10,486 nt of DNA from Gammaproteobacteria bacterium (GTDB taxonomy: Bacteria; Pseudomonadota; Gammaproteobacteria; Arenicellales; JAHEKD01). How positions within the stretch are numbered: the stretch's first letter is position 1; each line of letters begins with the position of its first letter. The notes below the pieces were generated by a model, which saw nothing but the letters and a program-made list of their open reading frames with translations, searched no databases and was not told where the DNA came from. Where the stretch lies: assembly GCA_024638545.1 (NCBI GenBank), contig JAHEKD010000036.1, positions 1 through 10,486 on the forward strand, in the 5' to 3' direction. The translations under genes and the position numbers were made by a program. This document shows, piece by piece, positions 6,838-10,486 of this stretch.

Positions 6838-7359
6838 ATGTTCAACCGACGTTTTATTGAATCAATGTTCCGGACGTTGATACTGTTTATGCTGCTGCTT
6901 GTATATTCTGCATACACTCAGGCAAACATCATGGTGCTTGATTTTGAACTGAAGGATTTGACCATTCATGAGAATAATTCACAGGAAATTGAGCGTACTG
7001 CAAAATTCAAGCCAATGCTCGAACAGGCGTTGACTGACCTTGATCAGCATACAATAACGAGCTTCGATATAGCAGATCAACGGCTGGCTGATATCGGCAA
7101 AGGCTACCTGTATGACCATCACGATCTTGTCGCAAAGCTTGGACGGGCAAATGGTGCACGCTGGGTCGTGGTCGGCCGTGTGCACAAACCCAGCTATCTG
7201 TTTAGCTATCTAAAGGTGAAGCTGGTAGACGTTAGAAGTTCACTCATGTTTGCAGATTTAACGGTTGAGCTCAAAGGCCAGCAGGACAAATTTCTAAAAA
7301 AAAGCGTAAAGCGCCTGGCGATACAAATCAGCGATGCGATTGGCCTGTATAGTGAATGA
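6838..7359 (+). CDS. Secreted DUF3280/DUF2380-like protein
   Basis: Starting at ATG 6838 the product is 173 aa. AGGAG at 6824-6828, 9 nt upstream, supports this start over the in-frame TTG (6814) and ATG (6817), which would add residues ahead of the signal peptide. Residues 11-28 are a hydrophobic signal segment (TLILFMLLLVYSAYTQA). The mature part opens NIMVLDFELKDLT and contains a central LGRANGARWVVVGRVHK strand-turn-strand and a C-terminal amphipathic helix. This resembles the small secreted DUF3280/DUF2380 proteins found beside PQQ alcohol dehydrogenase genes, a fold loosely like the nucleotide-free TolB N-terminal or CsgG-type domain. The biochemical role is unknown. There are no cysteines in the mature part. 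It follows the preceding gene by 119 bp on the same strand and may be in the same transcript. Confidence 0.75.
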   Translation: MFNRRFIESMFRTLILFMLLLVYSAYTQANIMVLDFELKDLTIHENNSQEIERTAKFKPMLEQALTDLDQHTITSFDIADQRLADIGKGYLYDHHDLVAKLGRANGARWVVVGRVHKPSYLFSYLKVKLVDVRSSLMFADLTVELKGQQDKFLKKSVKRLAIQISDAIGLYSE

Positions 7360-7628
7360 AATCCGGGTTTTATGAATACGGGCCAGGTATTAATCGACTG
7401 CGGCTGTGGTAAAGCGGTCTTTAAGTAGCCTTTTGGTGAGCTGGTTTTGCTATTCGTCTGTAACGATCTGAAAGTCATACGCATTTACAGCTGGCAGGCT
7501 TGTAACGATAACCTGAGTCCGGAAGACCGCTGGTATTGATAAAAGACTTTGTGCCATAATGAGGACGTGTATTATTTTGTAAAATTGCTTGTCAGTCGAA
7601 ATATAGATTCCTATCGTTTGGAGGTATG
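7360..7628. other. Non-coding gap with short repeats before the SoxYZ-like gene
   Basis: No gene is seen in this 269-bp gap. It contains a 9-bp direct repeat TGTAACGAT at 7459-7467 and 7501-7509, with starts 42 bp apart (about four helical turns). It also has a 9-bp inverted pair, AGCGGTCTT near 7413 and AAGACCGCT near 7523, and a possible hairpin GACTGC/GCGGTC near 7396-7420 followed by TTT that could end the upstream transcript. The spacing suggests a regulated promoter rather than simple continuation of the operon. Confidence 0.35.
7552..7560 (+). promoter_or_regulatory. Possible extended -10 promoter for the SoxYZ-like gene
   Basis: TGCCATAAT at 7552-7560 matches the extended -10 pattern (TG, one base, then a box with 5 of 6 consensus bases). 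No good -35 is present at 16-18 bp; TTGATA at 7536-7541 is only 13 bp away. It would give a leader of about 60 nt with a GGAGG ribosome site at 7620-7624. Confidence 0.3.
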
Positions 7629-8447
7629 ATGAACCGCCTTAACCAATCCCCGTTATCAGCATTATTTTACTGTTTCGCATTCATGGCCACACCAGCATTG
7701 GCCCAACAGACTGCAGCTGATGACGCTGGCCGCTGGGAGAATGTTAAAGCGGCTATTTTCAAGCAGGCATCCATACAGGAAGATGATTACAGCATCCAGC
7801 TCGAGGCACCAAAACGTGCATACGATGCAGCAATTGTCCCCATCAAGGTTAATGTCAGCCTTGAAAATGAAGAGTACGTTGAAAAACTTTACATCGTAGT
7901 TGATAACAATCCTGCACCCCTGGCAGCTACGTTTAAATTCAGGACCCGGCAATCAAAAATGGAGATACAAACACGAATTCGGATAAATGAATACACGAAT
8001 GTCAGGGCGATCGCGCAAACCAGTTCCGGCGATTATCTGATGAGCAAAGCGTTTGTAAAGGCATCCGGCGGTTGTTCTGCGCCCATGCTGTCAGATCAGG
8101 AGGCAGCGCTGGCCAGGGCGGGAAAAATGAAGTTCAAAATCGGTGAAAGTTCAGAGCAGTTGCCGCACTCAAGTATCGGTCAGATTTTAATCAGCCATCC
8201 GAATAATTCCGGGATGCAGTTCGATCAAATTTCGCGAAACTACATCCCCGCGTATTTTGTTAATCAGGTCTCAGTTCGGCTCGATGATAAGGAGCTGTTT
8301 TTACTGGAGACCAATTTTTCGCTAAGTGAAAACCCGAGCATACATTTCTCATTTGACCTGGAGCAAAAACCGGATTCTGTGATCAGCGTTAAAGCGATCG
8401 ACTCAAATAACAGCAGTTATGAAAATACCTGGAAGATTAAGGGTTGA
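7629..8447 (+). CDS. Quinoprotein dehydrogenase-associated SoxYZ-like fused carrier protein
   Basis: The 272-aa periplasmic protein has a signal peptide ending ATPALA near residue 25. Residues about 35-150 resemble SoxY and end in VKASGGCSAP, where the GGC motif carries Cys149, equivalent to the swinging-arm cysteine that holds sulfur intermediates in SoxYZ. Residues about 165-272 resemble SoxZ, including the ILISHP motif (186-191) and the C-terminal NTWKIKG. In Sox systems Y and Z are separate; the one-chain form is the type found beside PQQ alcohol dehydrogenases. In SoxY the cysteine is near the C-terminal end; here it sits in the linker. No other sox genes are present. Its cargo is unknown. 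The ATG at 7629 is preferred over 7626 because GGAGG at 7620-7624 leaves only 1 nt for the latter. The hydrolase at 9005 is its likely partner. Confidence 0.87.
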   Translation: MNRLNQSPLSALFYCFAFMATPALAQQTAADDAGRWENVKAAIFKQASIQEDDYSIQLEAPKRAYDAAIVPIKVNVSLENEEYVEKLYIVVDNNPAPLAATFKFRTRQSKMEIQTRIRINEYTNVRAIAQTSSGDYLMSKAFVKASGGCSAPMLSDQEAALARAGKMKFKIGESSEQLPHSSIGQILISHPNNSGMQFDQISRNYIPAYFVNQVSVRLDDKELFLLETNFSLSENPSIHFSFDLEQKPDSVISVKAIDSNNSSYENTWKIKG

Positions 8448-8516
8448 GATTTCCTGGCCCTGAACGACCGTAAATAAACAGTGGCTCAAAGAAAGACCGG
8501 TAACGGCGGGGAGAAT

Positions 8517-8870
8517 CTAAAAACAGGCGATTGTTGACTCAGCCTGGATCTTTTTTAATTTTTCAACATTATCATTCGCCCATTGGGTTTCCCGGTAAAA
8601 AATTCCACGCTGACCGATATCCTGCTGTGCCTGCATAATGGCTTCTATTCTTTCATACTCCTCAAATGGCAGGCGCTCGGCAATGTAATCAATGCTGCAG
8701 CTGCATTTTTGTAAAATATCGTAACGTTGGCCGTTGGCGGCCATGCAGGCAAAAACGTAATCGGCCAGGGTGGCGGTTGGGTAGTGAGAATTTTCATGGG
8801 CGTACGTGCTTGAACATGCAAGCGCAAGAAACGTGACGGCTATACACAAACTACGAATCTCTTTGACCAT
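8517..8870 (-). CDS. Small secreted cysteine protein of unknown function
   Basis: This 117-aa product lies on the minus strand between two plus-strand genes. An N-terminal hydrophobic segment (LCIAVTFLALACSSTYA) ends either in a signal peptidase I site after residue 24 or in a loose lipobox with Cys19, so it may be soluble or a lipoprotein. The mature part has Cys42 (FACMAANG), Cys56 and Cys58 (KCSCSIDYIAERL) and Cys116 next to the C-terminus. Four cysteines with a C-x-C pair suggest two disulfides or a metal or thiol site. The remainder is helical (EEYERIEAIMQAQQDIG). AGAGGAT sits just before the ATG at 8868-8870. The pattern recurs, as far as I recall, in PQQ alcohol dehydrogenase neighbourhoods without an assigned role. 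Convergent with the SoxYZ-like gene and divergent from the hydrolase gene, a thiol-relay accessory role is conjecture. Confidence 0.8.
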   Translation of the reverse strand: MVKEIRSLCIAVTFLALACSSTYAHENSHYPTATLADYVFACMAANGQRYDILQKCSCSIDYIAERLPFEEYERIEAIMQAQQDIGQRGIFYRETQWANDNVEKLKKIQAESTIACF

Positions 8871-8932
8871 GGATATCCTCTGGATTACTTACTCTGGAAG
8901 TTGATATGATGTCTCTACCTGACTGTCGAATT

Positions 8933-8962
8933 TATAATATGATAGGCGATTATATAGCCTAT
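8933..8962. promoter_or_regulatory. Divergent promoter region with shared palindrome
   Basis: The 134-bp gap between the minus-strand cysteine protein and the plus-strand hydrolase holds a consensus TATAAT at 8933-8938 reading right, and ATTATA at 8949-8954, which is TATAAT reading left. The leftward box lies inside the inverted repeat ATAGGC (8942-8947) / GCCTAT (8957-8962), which also sits just past the rightward -10 box. A protein bound there could control both genes. The -35 boxes are poor for both directions. Confidence 0.4.
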
Positions 8963-9004
8963 TAGACAAAATGTTCAAAACAAACCGAATATAAGATAGG
9001 GACG

Positions 9005-9928
9005 ATGAATCTTCAGATGCCTAAGCTTGCTGATGTCGGAATACTGTGTTTAGCCTTAATATACCAATATGCACAAGCGCAGTTTGCAGTGCAGGAAATT
9101 GCGGATGGTGTTTATCTGCACTATGGTGTACATGAACAGATAAGCATTCATAACAGGGGTGATATCTCAAATATAGGCTTTATTGTGGGTGATGAATTTG
9201 TCGCCGTTATTGATACCGGTGGCTCTCGTGGAGTCGGTGAGAGTCTCCGGCGCGAGATTGAAAATATTACTAATCTGCCTGTTCGATATGTGATCTTAAC
9301 TCATGCGCACCCTGACCATATTTTCGGTGTTAGCGCATTTGACTCTGCGATGACAGAAATTGTAGGCCATAAAAACCTCAATAATTCGCTTATTCAAAGA
9401 GGCGAGTTCTATCGTGATCGTTTCATCAATGAAGGATTCAGCGAACGTGATCTTGAGTTATTACCGCAGAAAATCATTGTCGAATCTGAACTGAAGCTTG
9501 ATCTGGGCAATCGTCAACTGAATTTAATTGCAGTAAAAACATCACATACAGATAATGATCTGCTGGTGCTGGATGAGTCGACAAAAACCATCTGGACAGG
9601 GGATCTGCTTTTTAGACAGCGGGTGCCGGTGATTGATGGGGATGTCCTTGGCTGGTTAAAAAGTATGGAAATGCTTTCGGTATATGATGTGAACCTAATC
9701 GTGCCGGGCCATGGGCTGGTTGCAACCAGCTGGACGGAGGCATTGGCGGACCAGAAACGCTACCTGGAAAAATTGATCAGCGAGGTAAGGGAACTTCTGT
9801 CAGCGCAGGGCAGTATTCAGCAAGCAGTTAAAACCATTGCGAAAGATGAAAGGGATTACTGGCTTTTGTTTGATGATCACCATGGTCAGAATGTGTCCCG
9901 CGTCTACACTCAACTTGAATGGGAATAA
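9005..9928 (+). CDS. Quinoprotein relay system zinc metallohydrolase (SoxH-like, metallo-beta-lactamase fold)
   Basis: The 307-aa secreted enzyme has a short signal segment (VGILCLALIYQYAQA, cleavage near 25). The metallo-beta-lactamase fold is complete: N-terminal GFIVGDEFVAVIDTGGS (58-74), the HxHxDH motif THAHPDH with His100, His102, Asp104 and His105, His181 (KTSHTDND), the bridging Asp200 (WTGDLLF) and His236 (PGHG). It should therefore bind two zinc ions. The family is that of SoxH-related hydrolases found with PQQ dehydrogenases; of the two named types, the N-terminal GDISNIGF block favours type 2, but this is not certain. The natural substrate is unknown; a thioester or persulfide on the SoxYZ-like carrier is a reasonable inference. 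ATG 9017 is an alternative start: the AGGGA at 8998-9002 is too close to 9005 and far from 9017. Confidence 0.9.
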   Translation: MNLQMPKLADVGILCLALIYQYAQAQFAVQEIADGVYLHYGVHEQISIHNRGDISNIGFIVGDEFVAVIDTGGSRGVGESLRREIENITNLPVRYVILTHAHPDHIFGVSAFDSAMTEIVGHKNLNNSLIQRGEFYRDRFINEGFSERDLELLPQKIIVESELKLDLGNRQLNLIAVKTSHTDNDLLVLDESTKTIWTGDLLFRQRVPVIDGDVLGWLKSMEMLSVYDVNLIVPGHGLVATSWTEALADQKRYLEKLISEVRELLSAQGSIQQAVKTIAKDERDYWLLFDDHHGQNVSRVYTQLEWE

Positions 9929-9975
9929 GGTATTATATATTCTGAGTTTTTATTTATAATATATGACAAATAATG

Positions 9976-10016
9976 CGAATTCAAGGCCCCGGCCCGATCC
10001 CGAATTATTCGTTTTT
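9976..10016 (+). terminator. Possible terminator after the metallohydrolase gene
   Basis: CGAATTC (9976-9982) can pair with GAATTATTCG (10002-10011) through a 5-bp core and a 2-bp outer step with a 3-nt bulge. The loop is GC-rich and TTTTT follows at 10012-10016. The core stem is short, so this is a weak intrinsic terminator candidate. Upstream at 9929-9960 the sequence is very AT-rich with nothing else recognised. Confidence 0.35.
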
Positions 10017-10159
10017 AATGGATATTAATGACTAGACTAAGCAAAAAATTGCGTGTACACTTATTTTATCTATTAGGCAGTGCCGCAAAGTTGCTTGGTA
10101 GTCACGCAGGGATTTGAAAGATAATCTGTCAATGAAATAAGTAAGCAGCTTTAGCCCTG

Positions 10160-10199
10160 CCTGTGTCAAAACAGGTGACTAGTCGCATTTTTGCCTAGT
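10160..10199. repeat. Two inverted repeats upstream of and overlapping the xoxF -35 box
   Basis: CCTGT (10160-10164) and ACAGG (10171-10175) form a small hairpin. Directly after it, ACTAG (10178-10182) and CTAGT (10195-10199) form an inverted repeat with a 12-bp centre, and GACTAGTC at 10177-10184 is itself a palindrome. The second repeat overlaps the proposed -35 box of xoxF, a typical place for an operator or activator site. Function is inferred from position only. Confidence 0.35.
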
Positions 10200-10219
10200 G
10201 GTTAATCGCTTAATGTAAT
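10191..10219 (+). promoter_or_regulatory. Putative sigma70 promoter of xoxF
   Basis: TTGCCT (10191-10196) is followed after exactly 17 bp by TGTAAT (10214-10219), matching consensus at 4 and 5 of 6 positions. Transcription would start near 10226, leaving a short leader of about 17 nt that still includes the GGAGGA ribosome site at 10229-10234. It is the best-formed promoter in the 314-bp non-coding stretch 9929-10242, which suggests that xoxF has its own transcript. Confidence 0.55.
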
Positions 10220-10242
10220 AAGTTCACTGGAGGACTACTATT

Positions 10243-10486
10243 ATGAATTTTAAGTCGTTACTAACGGCGTATGTATGCTGTGTTTTTCTTCTACCAACAT
10301 CTCAGGCAAGTCAGGAACTGATCGATCTGTCCAGCAATGCCGCAAACTGGGCCATGCCTACTGGTAACTATGCGAATCATCGCTATAGCGAGCTGGACCA
10401 GATTAACAAGGACAACGTCAAGGATCTTCAGGTTGCCTGGACATTTTCAACGGGTGTGCTACGCGGTCACGAAGGTGGCCCTCTGG
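10243..10486 (+). CDS. xoxF: PQQ-dependent methanol dehydrogenase XoxF, N-terminal part (cut by window edge)
   Basis: The first 81 codons are present. A signal peptide ([22 protein letters not shown]) ends near residue 22. It is followed by [17 protein letters not shown], then [19 protein letters not shown] and [10 protein letters not shown]. These are the opening strands of the eight-bladed quinoprotein methanol dehydrogenases; the [10 protein letters not shown] block separates MxaF/XoxF from ethanol-type enzymes. XoxF is chosen over MxaF because the neighbours are those of PQQ and lanthanide handling and no mxa genes are visible. The extra metal-binding aspartate that marks lanthanide use, the vicinal disulfide and the PQQ contacts lie beyond the window. 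The ATG has a strong GGAGGA site 8 nt upstream. The enzyme oxidises methanol in the periplasm. Confidence 0.88.
   Translation, partial: MNFKSLLTAYVCCVFLLPTSQASQELIDLSSNAANWAMPTGNYANHRYSELDQINKDNVKDLQVAWTFSTGVLRGHEGGPL

Noticed and set aside
7629..8447. Reading the SoxYZ-like gene as part of a thiosulfate oxidation (sox) operon
   Set aside because: No soxA, X, B, C or D is present, the two domains are fused, and all neighbours are PQQ dehydrogenase associates.
8448..8516. Convergent gap between the SoxYZ-like gene and the minus-strand cysteine protein, checked for a two-way terminator
   Set aside because: Only a tiny CCG/CGG pairing is present and no T- or A-run flanks it.
10243..10486. Assigning the last gene as calcium-dependent MxaF or ethanol-type ExaA
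   Set aside because: [10 protein letters not shown] argues against the ethanol type. MxaF is less likely given the absence of mxa neighbours, but the deciding metal-site residue is outside the window, so it is not fully excluded.

Overview
The window looks like part of a chromosome from a methylotrophic or methanol-using proteobacterium, most likely gammaproteobacterial. That taxonomic guess rests on protein style only. It holds one C1-oxidation neighbourhood: a glutathione-dependent formaldehyde oxidation pair on the minus strand at the left, and on the plus strand a long set of periplasmic and membrane genes leading into the first 81 codons of a PQQ-dependent methanol dehydrogenase that reads as XoxF. 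Nearly every plus-strand product carries a signal peptide or is membrane-bound, so the cluster works mainly in the periplasm and inner membrane.

Layout. 1-1363 (minus): the start of S-formylglutathione hydrolase (cut by the window edge) and the complete class III alcohol dehydrogenase upstream of it, separated by a strong hairpin terminator. 1364-1739: non-coding, with the adhC-type promoter and a 183-bp MITE-like element bounded by perfect 19-bp inverted repeats. 1740-2162: an unknown secreted 140-aa protein. 2280-6718: a tight operon encoding a periplasmic binding protein, a YVTN beta-propeller, an ABC ATPase, an ABC-2 permease and a secreted two-cysteine protein of unknown function, with overlaps of 4 nt and gaps of 5-29 nt. 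6838-7359: a DUF3280/DUF2380-like secreted protein. 7629-8447: a SoxYZ-like fused carrier. 8517-8870 (minus): a small secreted cysteine protein, the only minus-strand gene inside the cluster. 9005-9928: a secreted metallo-beta-lactamase-fold hydrolase. 9929-10242: non-coding, with a possible terminator and a good sigma70 promoter. 10243 to the end: xoxF.

How the parts may fit together. XoxF oxidises methanol in the periplasm using PQQ and a lanthanide. The formaldehyde can then pass through S-hydroxymethylglutathione (dehydrogenase) and S-formylglutathione (hydrolase) to formate. The binding protein, propeller, ATPase and permease match gene sets that travel with PQQ alcohol dehydrogenases; related sets (lut in Methylobacterium, ped in Pseudomonas putida) have been linked to lanthanide uptake, so metal supply for XoxF is the leading inference. 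The SoxYZ-like carrier and the SoxH-like hydrolase form a second module of unknown chemistry known only by its association with quinoproteins.

The least understood parts are the three unassigned secreted proteins (1740, 6110, 8517), the SoxYZ/hydrolase chemistry, and the MITE-like element sitting between the two transcription units. No tRNA, rRNA, CRISPR or transposase gene was seen.
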